Below, piece after piece: positions 1 through 8,427 of a stretch of 64,000 nt of DNA. Source of the DNA: Rhizobium leguminosarum bv. trifolii WSM2297 (lineage in GTDB: Bacteria > Pseudomonadota > Alphaproteobacteria > Rhizobiales > Rhizobiaceae); NCBI RefSeq assembly GCF_000271845.1, contig NZ_JH719393.1, positions 1,394,442 to 1,458,441 of the forward strand, given 5' to 3'. The notes below the pieces were generated by a model that saw only the letters and a list, made by a program, of their open reading frames with translations, had not been told where the DNA came from and did not search any database. The position numbers were made by a program, and so were the translations under genes. The stretch's first letter is position 1. Each line of letters opens with the position of its first letter.

Positions 1-65
1 CTCCAGGTACGCCTTTCCCTGGCGAACTGTCCTCGGGAAACAAAGAATCTCCCGCAGCCGGTAAA

Positions 66-118
66 ATCGGATCATTTACTCTACTAAAAACATAGAGATT
101 ATATCTAAATGATCCGAT
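66..118. repeat. Long inverted repeat before the first gene
   Basis: A perfect 13-bp inverted repeat: ATCGGATCATTTA at 66-78 and its exact complement at 106-118, separated by 27 bases. It lies just upstream of the binding-protein start at 180, where promoter and leader would be. The loop is too large and lacks a T-run for a simple terminator, so it may be a paired operator or a leader-RNA structure. The function is inferred only from its position. Confidence 0.5.
79..97. promoter_or_regulatory. Candidate regulator site, YTCTA-N9-TAGAR (copy 1)
   Basis: CTCTA at 79-83 and TAGAG at 93-97, nine bases apart, form a 19-bp dyad of the LysR-type size. The same arrangement (TTCTA-N9-TAGAA) occurs at 3864-3882 before the oppositely oriented monooxygenase gene. 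This suggests that one regulator controls both ends of this small locus. Confidence 0.4.
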
Positions 119-179
119 GCGTCGCGAGGGCTGCCGAACCTGTCAGACGACGCTTTCGTTTGCTAGAAGGAACGCGACG

Positions 180-1226
180 ATGAAATCCCTCGCACGGCTC
201 GCACTGTCTGCCGCCGTCATTCCGTTCATTTTCATTCAAGGCGCACAGGCCGGCGGCCTGTCCGGTGCTCCCGCTCCCTTCGACAAGGGTGGTGTCAAGG
301 TGGCGCTGATCAGCTATATCTCGGCCGGTGATTTTTTCCAGGCCTACCAGGCGGGCGCTGGGGCCCAGGCCAAGGCGCTGGATATCGACCTGCGCATTTT
401 CCCGGGACGGCAGGATGCCGCCGAGCAGCGCGAACAGATCTTGCAGGCGATCAATCTCGGGGTCTCCGGCATCGTCATCGACCACGGACTACCGGAATCG
501 CTTGGCGACGTCGTGCAACAGGCGATCGACAAGGGCATCAAGGTCGTGGCCTTCGACGTCAACCTCAACAACCCCAAGATCCCGCAGGTGGAGCAAAGCG
601 ACCACGAGCTTGCATCGCTGGCGCTCGAGCAGGTGGTGAAGGACAACGGCAAAAGCTTCAACGCCGGTTACGTCTATGTCGCGGGCTTTGCGCCGCTCGA
701 CCGCCGCAACGAGGTCTGGGAGAAGTTCAAGTCGGACAATTCAGGTGTGGCCGAAAAAGCCCGCTTCGGCAATGTCAGCGACACAACGGCGACGTCGACC
801 GCCGACCAGGCAAAGGCTGCGCTCACCGCCAATCCCGATATCTCGGTGGTCTTTGCCCCCTATGACGAATTCGCCCGCGGCGTGAAGCTCGCCGCCAACG
901 ATCTCGGCGTCGCCAAAAAGCTCAAGATTTATTCGGCTGACGTTTCGACAGCCGACATTCAGGAAATCACCGAGGAAGGCAGCCCCTGGGTCGCGACCGT
1001 CGCCACCAATCCGGCTGTCGTCGGCGCCGTCTCCATCCGCGCTGCCGCCCTCGAAATCGCCGGCCAGACGGTTCCCCATCAGATTACCGTGAAGCCGACG
1101 CTCCTGACGCAGGAGAGCCTGCGCGCGGCCGGCGTCAAGACAATCGAAGAACTGGCCGAAAAGGTCCCCGCCTTCAGCACCAGCGATGCGGTGACCGCCG
1201 GCTGGATCCCCGACAAGCTGTTTTGA
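180..1226 (+). CDS. Sugar-type ABC transporter periplasmic binding protein
   Basis: A 348-residue secreted binding protein of the RbsB-like type (periplasmic binding protein fold type I). The chosen ATG at 180 has AGAAGGA about eight bases upstream and gives a classic signal peptide: a Lys/Arg start, a hydrophobic core, and cleavage near AQA-GG around residue 22. The mature part holds the expected motifs, such as the region with GVSGIVIDHG and the later VVFAPYDEFARG stretch. No partner ATPase or permease lies next to it, so they are either left of the window or elsewhere. The neighbouring DszC/SfnB-like monooxygenases suggest that the ligand could be an organosulfur or related compound rather than a sugar, but this is inference. 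The family call is firm; the ligand is unknown. Confidence 0.85.
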   Translation: MKSLARLALSAAVIPFIFIQGAQAGGLSGAPAPFDKGGVKVALISYISAGDFFQAYQAGAGAQAKALDIDLRIFPGRQDAAEQREQILQAINLGVSGIVIDHGLPESLGDVVQQAIDKGIKVVAFDVNLNNPKIPQVEQSDHELASLALEQVVKDNGKSFNAGYVYVAGFAPLDRRNEVWEKFKSDNSGVAEKARFGNVSDTTATSTADQAKAALTANPDISVVFAPYDEFARGVKLAANDLGVAKKLKIYSADVSTADIQEITEEGSPWVATVATNPAVVGAVSIRAAALEIAGQTVPHQITVKPTLLTQESLRAAGVKTIEELAEKVPAFSTSDAVTAGWIPDKLF

Positions 1227-1239
1227 GGCCTTTCACCTC

Positions 1240-1272
1240 GATCCGGCGGGAGCGTGCAGCTCGCGCCGGATC
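1240..1272 (+). other. Intergenic hairpin after the binding-protein gene
   Basis: GATCCGGCG (1240-1248) pairs with CGCCGGATC (1264-1272), and inner GAGC/GCTC extends the stem. It sits between the binding-protein gene and the next co-directional gene and is followed by an AT-rich stretch without a clear T-run. Such hairpins after binding-protein genes often stabilise the upstream mRNA or lower downstream expression. Confidence 0.5.
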
Positions 1273-1299
1273 ATTATTTGAAGAATTGGAGTTCCGCCC

Positions 1300-2508
1300 A
1301 TGAGCCAGTCCAATGTCGTCTTTGCGGTGAGCCGCAATCCGACGCGAGAAGATCTGTTTGCCCGTGCCGAGGAGATCTCGGCCGACCTTTCCCAGCGCGC
1401 AGCCGAACTCGACCGTAACGGCCGCCCACCACTTGCCGAGATCGTCAAGCTGAAGAATGCCGGGTTGCTCAACGCGCTGCATCCCACAGAGATCGGCGGC
1501 GGCGGCCTCGATTGGGTCGACGGACTGAGGCTGGTGCGCATTCTCGCCCGCGGCGAGAGCTCGATCGGCCAGCTGCTCGGCTACCACTATGTCAACAGCC
1601 AGTACATCTACTGGGCACTCGACGGCGCCCGCGCCCATCCGCTGGGCAGCGAGACGGTGGAGAAGAGCCTCTATTGGGGCGCAGCCGTCAATCCGCGCGA
1701 TCCTGGGCTGGTGCTCACCCGCCGCGGCAACGGCTATGTGCTGAACGGCCGCAAGTCCTTCTCCACGGCAGCGCGGGTCTCCGACTACATCAATGCCAAT
1801 GCGACGCTAGACGACAAGATCGCCGGCTTCGCCGTGCCCACCAATCGCCCTGGCTACGTCGCCAATGACGACTGGGACAATATCGGGCAGCGCCTGTCCG
1901 ACAGCGGCAGCGTCGAATTCCACGACTTCCCCGTCTACGAGGAGGATTTCGTTGGTGCGCCCGCAGCTCCCGATGTCGCGCCGCCGGTGCTGTCGACCTT
2001 CAACACCCCGTTCATTCAGCTGGTCTTCGTCAATTTTTATCTCGGCACCGCCGAAGGCGCGCTGCGGGCGGCCGTCGACTATGTCAGAACCACGACCCGG
2101 CCGTGGATCACATCAGGCGTCGAGCGGGCCGCCGACGACCCCTATATCCTCGAGCGGGTCGGCGAATTTACCGCAGCGCTGAAGGCCTCGGCAGCTCTTG
2201 CCGACAGCGCGGCATCCGCCGTGCAGGCGGGCCTCGCCCGAGGCCGAGATGTGACGGCGCGCGAGCGCGGAGAGGCAGCGGCCGAAGCCTATACCGCCAA
2301 GGTCCACGCCACTCATGTTTCACTCGATATCACCTCGCGCGTCTTTGAACTGACGGGCGCGCGCTCGACGGCGGACAAATACCGCTTCGACCGGTTCTGG
2401 CGCAATGTCCGCACCCACACGCTGCACGATCCGGTGTTCTACAAGGCGAGGGAAGTTGGTGAATTCGTGCTGAACGGCAGGATACCGGAGGTCAGCCTCT
2501 ACAGCTGA
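1300..2508 (+). CDS. SfnB/DszC-type acyl-CoA dehydrogenase-fold monooxygenase
   Basis: A 402-residue cytoplasmic flavoprotein of the acyl-CoA dehydrogenase fold, in the branch that contains DszC (dibenzothiophene monooxygenase) and SfnB (sulfur acquisition). These use reduced flavin and oxygen rather than oxidising acyl-CoA. Visible family marks are the N-terminal helical domain with EIGGGGLDW (about 66-74), the middle beta domain with LNGRKSFSTAA (about 147-157), and the C-terminal NVRTHTLHDPV near residue 370. The start follows GAATTGGAG. It is about the same length as the convergent paralogue at 2582-3799 and shares its W-x2-SGV and RTHTLHDPV motifs. A role in releasing sulfur from organosulfur compounds is likely from family and context. 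The flavin reductase is not in the window. Confidence 0.8.
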   Translation: MSQSNVVFAVSRNPTREDLFARAEEISADLSQRAAELDRNGRPPLAEIVKLKNAGLLNALHPTEIGGGGLDWVDGLRLVRILARGESSIGQLLGYHYVNSQYIYWALDGARAHPLGSETVEKSLYWGAAVNPRDPGLVLTRRGNGYVLNGRKSFSTAARVSDYINANATLDDKIAGFAVPTNRPGYVANDDWDNIGQRLSDSGSVEFHDFPVYEEDFVGAPAAPDVAPPVLSTFNTPFIQLVFVNFYLGTAEGALRAAVDYVRTTTRPWITSGVERAADDPYILERVGEFTAALKASAALADSAASAVQAGLARGRDVTARERGEAAAEAYTAKVHATHVSLDITSRVFELTGARSTADKYRFDRFWRNVRTHTLHDPVFYKAREVGEFVLNGRIPEVSLYS

Positions 2509-2536
2509 GGCGAGCGCTTCCGTATCGAAAGCAAAC

Positions 2537-2560
2537 CCCGCTGCCGGCGCCGGCAGCGGG
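2537..2560. terminator. Bidirectional hairpin between convergent genes
   Basis: A perfect 24-base palindrome (12-base arms, beginning CCCGCTGCC) lies between the two convergent monooxygenase genes. It is followed by ATTTT on the plus strand and preceded by a short A-rich stretch that gives GTTTG on the minus strand. The position and strength suit a shared terminator, although the T-runs are short. Confidence 0.7.
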
Positions 2561-2581
2561 ATTTTGGAATAAGCCGAAAAC

Positions 2582-3799
2582 TCAGAGCGCGCCGTTCTTC
2601 GGCGGCGTCACGCCGTTCAGATGATAGTTGCCGACGACGTGGTATTTCCAGCGCACCGGGTCGTGCAGCGTATGAGTGCGGGCATTGCGCCAGTGGCGGT
2701 CGAGATTGTGGCCGATCTGCACCGACGAGGTTCCGGCGAGCTCGAAGAGCGTATTCGAAGCTTCGAGCGCCACCTCAGTTGTCAGCACCTTGGCGGCGGC
2801 GACCGCCAGCGTCGCCTCGACCACCTTGTGCTCCGTCGTCTCGACCTGCGCGGCATCCACCTTGTGGCCGGCGCGCTCGACGAGGGCCGTTGCGGCTTCG
2901 AGCCGGATGGCAATCTGCCCGACCTTGGCGATCGTCAGCGGATCGTCGGAGGCGCGATCGACGCCGCTATCCATCCAGGGACGCGATTTCGTCCTGACAA
3001 ACTCAAGCGTTTCGGCAAAGGCCGCCCTGGCGATGCCGAGATCGACACCGGCATGGATGATCTGGCCGACCGAGCCGATCGTCGTCGGCCGCTCGAAGCC
3101 CTTGTGATGGAAGACCACGGAATCGGCGGTGACATAGACATTGTCGAGAATCGTCGTGCCGCTGCCAGTGGTTCGCTGGCCGAAACCGTCCCAGTCGTCG
3201 ACGATCTCGACGCCTTCGGTGCCCTTCGGCACGAAGGCCATGGTCAGCCGCTCCTCCGCATCGAGCGCAAAGACGGTGATCCAATCGGCGAAGAGCACGC
3301 CTGTGGAATAGAATTTGCGGCCGTTGATCCGGTAACCCGGGCCGTCGCGCGTGATGCGCGTGTTGTAATGGCCGACCGTCTTCGTACCGCGCTCGGAAAG
3401 CGCGTTGCCGAAGCGGTCGCCGGCAAGCACCCGACCGAAGAAATAGCGCTGCTGCTCCTCGTTGCCGTCGGTTCTGAGCGCCTCGAGAATATAGAAATGG
3501 TTCTGCGGGATCTGGCCGATCGAACCGTCCGCCTCCGCCAGGATCGCGGTGATCTCGGCAAGCACGGCGTTGGACACGTCGAGCCCGCCATATTGCGCCG
3601 GCACGGTGATCGCCAGAAGTCCGGACTGCGCCAGAAGATCGAGTTCGGCAAAGGGCAGGAGCCGGTCGGCGTCGCGCTCGGCGGCGCGCGCGGCAAATTG
3701 CGCCGCCAGCCTCCGGGCGATTGCGATCGCTTCTTCGTCGCTGCCGATACGGGCGGCCACGGGCCGGATCTGATCTGCTTGCCTCAGCACGGTATTCAT
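2582..3799 (-). CDS. SfnB family sulfur-acquisition oxidoreductase
   Basis: A 405-residue paralogue of the protein at 1300-2508, closest in character to SfnB-type FMNH2-dependent monooxygenases. The ATG at 3799 is preferred over an upstream in-frame start because GGAGAT lies seven bases before it and the upstream codons read as untranslated leader. Motifs include ITVPAQYGGLDV (about 60-71), INGRKFYSTG in the beta domain, and NARTHTLHDPVRW near the C-terminus. Family members work with a reductase on alkyl sulfones or related compounds during sulfate starvation. The copy-2 dyad at 3864-3882 lies about 65 bases upstream of the start and suggests co-regulation with the opposite-strand unit. The substrate is not predictable from sequence. 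Confidence 0.8.
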   Translation of the reverse strand: MNTVLRQADQIRPVAARIGSDEEAIAIARRLAAQFAARAAERDADRLLPFAELDLLAQSGLLAITVPAQYGGLDVSNAVLAEITAILAEADGSIGQIPQNHFYILEALRTDGNEEQQRYFFGRVLAGDRFGNALSERGTKTVGHYNTRITRDGPGYRINGRKFYSTGVLFADWITVFALDAEERLTMAFVPKGTEGVEIVDDWDGFGQRTTGSGTTILDNVYVTADSVVFHHKGFERPTTIGSVGQIIHAGVDLGIARAAFAETLEFVRTKSRPWMDSGVDRASDDPLTIAKVGQIAIRLEAATALVERAGHKVDAAQVETTEHKVVEATLAVAAAKVLTTEVALEASNTLFELAGTSSVQIGHNLDRHWRNARTHTLHDPVRWKYHVVGNYHLNGVTPPKNGAL

Positions 3800-4116
3800 C
3801 GGTATCTCCAATTCTGCCGAACCTATCGGTGAAAGAAATCGAGCGCCGCGATAAGGATACAAATTCTATAGATCTGGTAGAAAATAAAAAATGTTTGCTT
3901 ACCAGCTTCCGACCGCCCGCGATTAGGAGAATTCGCTTTGGCACGAGCAGATCAGCGCGCATTCTTTAGGGCAGCGCTTGCTGCTGGCGGGCATCTTCGG
4001 GCGTCCAGCATCGGCCTGGCGCTCTTGCCGTTTAGCCTTTTCGACCTTCGGCATGTGGGCCAGGCAATGATCTTTGCAGCCTGGCTCCAGGGCATGTCGC
4101 GCTGTCTCAGGTGAAA
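3800..4116. other. Gene-less stretch between sulfur and amino-acid loci
   Basis: About 317 bases with no convincing gene. The first 100 bases are AT-rich and carry the promoter region of the SfnB-like gene, including the dyad at 3864-3882. The remainder (about 3910-4110) is GC-rich. One minus-strand frame stays open there and reads as a Cys/Lys-rich peptide, but it has no start with a ribosome site and no family I recognise. It may be a decayed gene end. Confidence 0.4.
3864..3882. promoter_or_regulatory. Candidate regulator site, YTCTA-N9-TAGAR (copy 2)
   Basis: TTCTA at 3864-3868 and TAGAA at 3878-3882 with nine bases between, in the upstream region of the minus-strand SfnB-like gene. It matches the dyad at 79-97 in arm sequence and spacing. 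A LysR-type sulfur regulator is a reasonable but unproven candidate. Confidence 0.4.
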
Positions 4117-4962
4117 TTAGTTATCGACCGCCGAATCTGTATCCGCTGTCGACCTCTCAGTGGCGCTCGTGTGCGAGAAACTGCCGAAATCGTTCGGACT
4201 TCGGCTGCGTAAAAGCTCGGCCGGCGCGCCGGTTTCTTCGATAACACCCTTGTGGAGAAACACCACCTTGTTGGAAACGTCGCGCGCAAATGCCATCTCG
4301 TGGGTCACGATCAGCATTGTGCGGCCTTCTTCGGCAAGCGAGCGCATCACCTTGAGCACTTCGCCGACGAGTTCGGGATCGAGGGCCGAGGTCGGCTCGT
4401 CGAACAGCATTACTTTCGGGCGTTGCGCGAGCGCGCGAGCGATTGCGGCGCGCTGCTGCTGCCCTCCGGACAGGTGCACGGGATAGAAGTTTCGCTTGTC
4501 GGCGATACCGACCCGTTCAAGCAGGGCTTCGGCCTCCGCAATACATTCCGCACGGTTACGTTTTTGGACGTGCACCGGTGCTTCGATCAGGTTTTCCAGG
4601 ATCGTCATATGGGACCAAAGATTGAAACTCTGAAACACCATGCCGATGTGTTCGCGGATCCGATCGACCTGCCTGCGGTCGGCAGGCACGGTTCTGTGCC
4701 CTGATCGTTTCAGACCATATACCTCACCGCCGATACGGATTTCCCCGCTGTCGGGAACTTCGAGCATATTGAGGCATCTCAGCATCGTCGATTTGCCCGA
4801 TCCGGACGAACCGAGAATGGAAACCACATCGCCCTCGTGCGCTTCGAACGAAACGCCTTTCAAGACTTCCAGCGGGCCAAAGCATTTCCGAAGATCTTTG
4901 ACTGAAACGGCAGCGTTTTTGTCTTTGTTGTCGCCAGCCGAAAATGTTCCCCTGTCAGACAT
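4117..4962 (-). CDS. Polar amino-acid ABC transporter ATP-binding protein
   Basis: A 281-residue ATPase of the HisP/GlnQ/OccP group that powers polar amino-acid import. Visible motifs are Walker [10 protein letters not shown] near residue 47, the Q-loop in [13 protein letters not shown], the signature LSGGQQQR, and Walker [15 protein letters not shown]. The ATG at 4962 is chosen over one twelve bases upstream because GGGAG stands five bases before it. It is the last gene of the minus-strand unit gntR-permease-permease-ATPase and lies 12 bases after the preceding permease. The matching binding protein is probably the one at 8428-9270 in the divergent operon. By context the substrate is a basic or guanidino amino compound. 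Confidence 0.9.
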   Translation of the reverse strand: MSDRGTFSAGDNKDKNAAVSVKDLRKCFGPLEVLKGVSFEAHEGDVVSILGSSGSGKSTMLRCLNMLEVPDSGEIRIGGEVYGLKRSGHRTVPADRRQVDRIREHIGMVFQSFNLWSHMTILENLIEAPVHVQKRNRAECIAEAEALLERVGIADKRNFYPVHLSGGQQQRAAIARALAQRPKVMLFDEPTSALDPELVGEVLKVMRSLAEEGRTMLIVTHEMAFARDVSNKVVFLHKGVIEETGAPAELLRSRSPNDFGSFSHTSATERSTADTDSAVDN

Positions 4963-4974
4963 GCATACTCCCAT

Positions 4975-5676
4975 CTAAGATTGCAGCCGCATGCGCATGT
5001 GCGGCGAAAGCCAAAATTCGACCAGCAAGAGCATGCGCGTAACGATGAAATTGATTGCGAGGTAGATCGCCCCCGCGACGATGAAGATCTCGAAGGCGCG
5101 GAAGCTGTCGGCGATCAACTTTCCGGCCAGGCCGGTCACTTCCATGATCGTGATGACGGACGCCAGCGCCGTGGCTTTGAGCATCAGGATGATCTCGTTG
5201 CCATAGGCCGGCAGCGCATGTCTGATGGCGATCGGAAGGATGATCCGTCTGAACAGAAGAACGCCCGACATCCCGCAGGCGCGTGCCGCCTCGATCTCCT
5301 GGCTGGAAACGGCCCTCAGGCCCCCACGAAAAATTTCGCTGCAATAGGCGGCCGTGTTCAGTGTAAGCGCCAGCACCGCGCACCAATAGGGCTCGCGAAA
5401 GAACCACCAGAGCCCGAGGTCCTGCAATCCGTGCCGGAACTGGCCGAGGCCATAATAGATCAGGAACATCTGGACGAGCAGAGGCGACCCTCTGAAGACG
5501 AAGACGTAGGCACTGGTTACGGCTCGTCCCGTTGCACCGCCGGTTGCTGCCAGCAGCGAGATCGCAAGCGCCAACATGCTTCCTGCCAGGATGGAGGTGA
5601 CCGCAAGCTCGAGGGTCAGCGGCACACCGGTGAGAAGCGTGAGAAACGTATCCCACATGAAGCCGATATCCGTCAT
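4975..5676 (-). CDS. Polar amino-acid ABC transporter permease (HisM-like)
   Basis: A 233-residue inner-membrane permease of the HisM/ArtM/OccM family with about five hydrophobic segments. It has the cytoplasmic EAA loop that docks the ATPase (EIEAARACGMSG...RRIILP, about 135-158). The ATG at 5676 has GAGGAGAG just upstream and overlaps the stop of the upstream permease by four bases (ATGA), so the two permeases are translationally coupled. It would form a heterodimer with the 5673-6398 product. A longer in-frame extension to 5955 exists but runs antisense to nothing useful and lies wholly inside the neighbouring gene, so it was rejected. Confidence 0.9.
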   Translation of the reverse strand: MTDIGFMWDTFLTLLTGVPLTLELAVTSILAGSMLALAISLLAATGGATGRAVTSAYVFVFRGSPLLVQMFLIYYGLGQFRHGLQDLGLWWFFREPYWCAVLALTLNTAAYCSEIFRGGLRAVSSQEIEAARACGMSGVLLFRRIILPIAIRHALPAYGNEIILMLKATALASVITIMEVTGLAGKLIADSFRAFEIFIVAGAIYLAINFIVTRMLLLVEFWLSPHMRMRLQS

Positions 5677-6398
5677 AGCGCTCTCCTCACGCCCTGGGTC
5701 GTTCGAGCTTCCATTCGTCTGAACACAATCGAGGAGAACCAGGTTACGACGAGGTAGAGAACGACCGCTGACAGGTAGAACTCGAAGGGCCGGCGAGTGG
5801 AACCTGCAGCGATCTGCGACTGGCGCAGCAGTTCGACGAGGCCCGTGACGGAGATCAATGCCGACTCCTTCAGCACGAGTTGCCAGGTGTTTCCAAGCCC
5901 GGGAATAGCGTAGCGAAGGACGAGCGGGGCGACGATACGCCTGAATTTGGGCCAAGGCCGCATACCGACGGCGCTGGCAGCTTCGATTTCGCCGCGCGCA
6001 ACCGATCTATAGGCTCCGCGAAATACTTCGGCCTGATAGGCCGCCGAAACCACGCCAAGCGCCAGCGTACCGGTGAAAAAGGCCGGCATTCCGATAAAAC
6101 CCTGATACCCGAAAAGGCCACCGACAGTCCCGAGGAACGCACTGCCGCCGAAATAGAAAAGATAGATGACCAGAAGGTCGGGTACGCCGCGAAGGACGGT
6201 AGTGTAGCAGTCGGCAAGCCAGCGTAGGCCCATGTGGCGGGACAACTGCATGAAGGTGACGACCGAGCCGATCACCGTTCCCGCCAGAAAGCCGCAGACG
6301 GATACACCGATCGTCATGGCCGCCGCGGTCAGAAGCAGCCACCCCCAACCGGTCGGTCCGAAACCGATGAGAGTCAGGTAACTACCGATAAATGCCAT
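5673..6398 (-). CDS. Polar amino-acid ABC transporter permease (HisQ-like)
   Basis: A 241-residue inner-membrane permease of the HisQ/ArtQ/OccQ family and the partner of the next gene. It has an N-terminal hydrophobic segment, then membrane spans, and an EAA loop reading EIEAASAVGMRPWP followed by RRIVAP. The start at 6398 has AGAGG a few bases upstream. It lies 33 bases after the GntR regulator gene, so regulator and transporter probably share one transcript. The length is normal for the family. Confidence 0.9.
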   Translation of the reverse strand: MAFIGSYLTLIGFGPTGWGWLLLTAAAMTIGVSVCGFLAGTVIGSVVTFMQLSRHMGLRWLADCYTTVLRGVPDLLVIYLFYFGGSAFLGTVGGLFGYQGFIGMPAFFTGTLALGVVSAAYQAEVFRGAYRSVARGEIEAASAVGMRPWPKFRRIVAPLVLRYAIPGLGNTWQLVLKESALISVTGLVELLRQSQIAAGSTRRPFEFYLSAVVLYLVVTWFSSIVFRRMEARTTQGVRRAL

Positions 6399-6431
6399 GC
6401 GTGGACCTCTTGATGACTGATCATGGTTGCT

Positions 6432-7130
6432 TCACTCGGCAGCGCGCCGGTGCGCCCAAATGCGCTGAAGCTTCGACATGTTCTTGAGCGAGCTTTGCAC
6501 ATGCGCCCGAGCTGCGATCGCGGCCGCCTCCTTGTCGCGTGCACAGATGGCGTCGGCAATTGCCCGATGCTCGTCGAGGTCCGTGTGTTCCAGATCAACC
6601 CAAAGCACTTCGAGCCAAAGCGCCAGGCGAAGCTGCTGGTAAATTTGATCCGTCGCCCTCACGAGGGCCTCGTTTCGGGTCGATTCGACGATCACGCGAT
6701 GGATGTGCAGTCCGAGATCGAGATTGCGCGCAGCGTCCGACGGCGCTTCGTTGGTCGTCTCCTTGAGTTCCACCATCTGGACGATGACGCCGCGAAGCCG
6801 ATCAAGGTCTTCCTCGGTCGCCATCTCGCAGGCGAGCTGCGCCGCGCAGACATCGAGCGCTTCGCGAACGACCAGGAGATTGCAGAATTTGGTGACATCG
6901 AGATCGGTCACCGTGTAACCGAAATTCCGCTGCCCGACGACAAGCCCTTCTTCTTCGAGCTTCATCAGCGCCTCACGCAGCGGCGTTCGGCTGACGCCGA
7001 AGCGTTTGGCTAGCGTAACTTCAGAAAGGCGCTCCGAAGGACGAAGTTGGCCGCTGAGGATCAGATCCTTCAATTGCGCATAGGTGCTCTCGCGCAATGA
7101 TCCTCGCTGTTCCGTTTTGGTCGGTGCCAA
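6432..7130 (-). CDS. GntR family regulator (FadR/FCD subfamily)
   Basis: A 232-residue DNA-binding regulator. The N-terminal winged helix (about 10-75) contains the typical RLSEVTLAKRFGVSRTPLREAL segment of GntR proteins, and the C-terminal helical FCD domain binds a carboxylate or amino-acid ligand, usually with a metal. The start is a TTG codon at 7130 with AGGGGA about seven bases upstream; the first internal Met lies too far in, after part of the winged helix. It heads the transporter operon and faces the ureohydrolase operon across a 172-base divergent region, so it most likely controls both, probably as a repressor relieved by a pathway intermediate. Confidence 0.88.
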   Translation of the reverse strand: MAPTKTEQRGSLRESTYAQLKDLILSGQLRPSERLSEVTLAKRFGVSRTPLREALMKLEEEGLVVGQRNFGYTVTDLDVTKFCNLLVVREALDVCAAQLACEMATEEDLDRLRGVIVQMVELKETTNEAPSDAARNLDLGLHIHRVIVESTRNEALVRATDQIYQQLRLALWLEVLWVDLEHTDLDEHRAIADAICARDKEAAAIAARAHVQSSLKNMSKLQRIWAHRRAAE

Positions 7131-7219
7131 TCAATTCCCCTTCCGTCTCTGGTTCACCGGGTTCCGGCGAACCACACCATAACGTTTTTCCTCTTGCCCA
7201 ATCAAGAAGAATACGATTA

Positions 7220-7227
7220 TGTATACA
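7220..7227. promoter_or_regulatory. Candidate GntR operator in divergent promoter
   Basis: The palindrome TGTATACA, within TTATGTATACAAT, lies in the intergenic region between the divergent gntR and ureohydrolase genes. FCD-type GntR proteins often bind short dyads of the TNGTnnnACNA style, so this is the best operator candidate there. A binding test would be needed to confirm it. Confidence 0.4.
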
Positions 7228-7302
7228 ATGTTGGCGACAACAAGCAATAGCTCTTTGCCTGCTTTTGATCGCGGCCTGATGGGCGAAACACATGGAGGTC
7301 GA

Positions 7303-8352
7303 ATGTCGGAGATTCTCAGTCTGGACGAATTGCGGAAGCGCTATTCGAATGCGTCGGGCGATGAAATGTTCGATGCGGAGTTTCGAAAAGTCGCCGAACT
7401 GGTCTTCGGTGACGGCGATAGCCGTCAGGCGCCTTACTGCGGCGTTCCGACATTGTTGAAGGCCGCGTATCGTCCCGATGCTGCACCCAATTTCACGGAT
7501 ATGGACATTGCGCTTTTCGGAATTCCCATGGATCTCGGGGTGACGAACCGATCGGGTGCGCGGTTCGGGCCGAGAGCCGTGCGCAATGTCGATCGGGTTG
7601 GTCCCTACAATCATGTTCTGCGAGCCGTCCCGACTGCAACTGCGCGCGTTGCCGACGTAGGCGATGTCCCATTCAAAAGCCGTTTTGATCTCACTGCATC
7701 CCACCAGGATATCGAACGATTTGTCCACCACCTGATAGGAGCTGGAGTCGTGCCCTTGGCGGTCGGCGGCGACCATTCGGTCAGCCTTCCCATTCTCAGG
7801 GCGGTCGGCAGGCATCGGCCGGTGGGGATGATCCACATCGATGCACATTGCGATACGGGCGGTTCGTTTGAGGGCTGCAAATTCCATCATGGCGGGCCGT
7901 TCCGCCAGGCGGTTCTCGACGGTGTGCTTGACCCCAGGCGGACGATCCAGATCGGAATTCGAGGAAATTCCGAATATCTCTGGGAATTCTCCTATGCATC
8001 CGGCATGACCGTCATCCATGCGGAGGAAGTCGCCGATCTCGGCATCAAAGGCGTGATCGCAAAAGCGAGAGAAATAGCCGGATTAGGCCCGACCTACGTC
8101 AGCTTCGATGTCGATTCTCTTGATCCTGCATTTGCGCCCGGCACCGGAACGCCGGAGGTCGGTGGGCTGACATCCGCCCAGGCGCTTGGAATTCTGCGCG
8201 GTCTTGCAGGTTTGAACATCGTCGGCGGCGACGTCGTCGAGATCGCTCCGCAATACGACCCTACCTCGAACACGGCGCAAATTGCCGCTCATGTCTTATT
8301 CGAGCTCCTCTGCCTTGCGGCCGAGGCAATCAAGGTTCGCGCGTCCTGGTAA
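7303..8352 (+). CDS. Ureohydrolase (agmatinase/guanidinobutyrase family)
   Basis: A 349-residue binuclear manganese hydrolase that removes urea from a guanidino compound. All metal motifs are present: GGDHS with His158, IDAHCDT with Asp180, His182 and Asp184, and SFDVDSLDP with Asp269 and Asp271. The ATG at 7303 follows GGAGGT and replaces a longer upstream reading. The protein has about 30-40 more N-terminal residues than typical agmatinase. The neighbours (omega-aminotransferase, aldehyde dehydrogenase, amino-acid importer) fit breakdown of agmatine, 4-guanidinobutyrate or a related guanidine to urea and an amine that is then transaminated and oxidised. Guanidinase or guanidinopropionase activity cannot be excluded. 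It is first in the plus-strand operon. Confidence 0.85.
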   Translation: MSEILSLDELRKRYSNASGDEMFDAEFRKVAELVFGDGDSRQAPYCGVPTLLKAAYRPDAAPNFTDMDIALFGIPMDLGVTNRSGARFGPRAVRNVDRVGPYNHVLRAVPTATARVADVGDVPFKSRFDLTASHQDIERFVHHLIGAGVVPLAVGGDHSVSLPILRAVGRHRPVGMIHIDAHCDTGGSFEGCKFHHGGPFRQAVLDGVLDPRRTIQIGIRGNSEYLWEFSYASGMTVIHAEEVADLGIKGVIAKAREIAGLGPTYVSFDVDSLDPAFAPGTGTPEVGGLTSAQALGILRGLAGLNIVGGDVVEIAPQYDPTSNTAQIAAHVLFELLCLAAEAIKVRASW

Positions 8353-8427
8353 ATCGCGGACGCGCGGAGTCTGCAACAGCCTTGCCTTGGGAAAAGGGCA
8401 GGGTGCAACAAAAAGGGGAATGCCAAT

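Noticed and set aside
2621..3832. A 403-residue plus-strand open frame
   Set aside because: Shadow of the SfnB-like gene at 2582-3799, which has clear family motifs.
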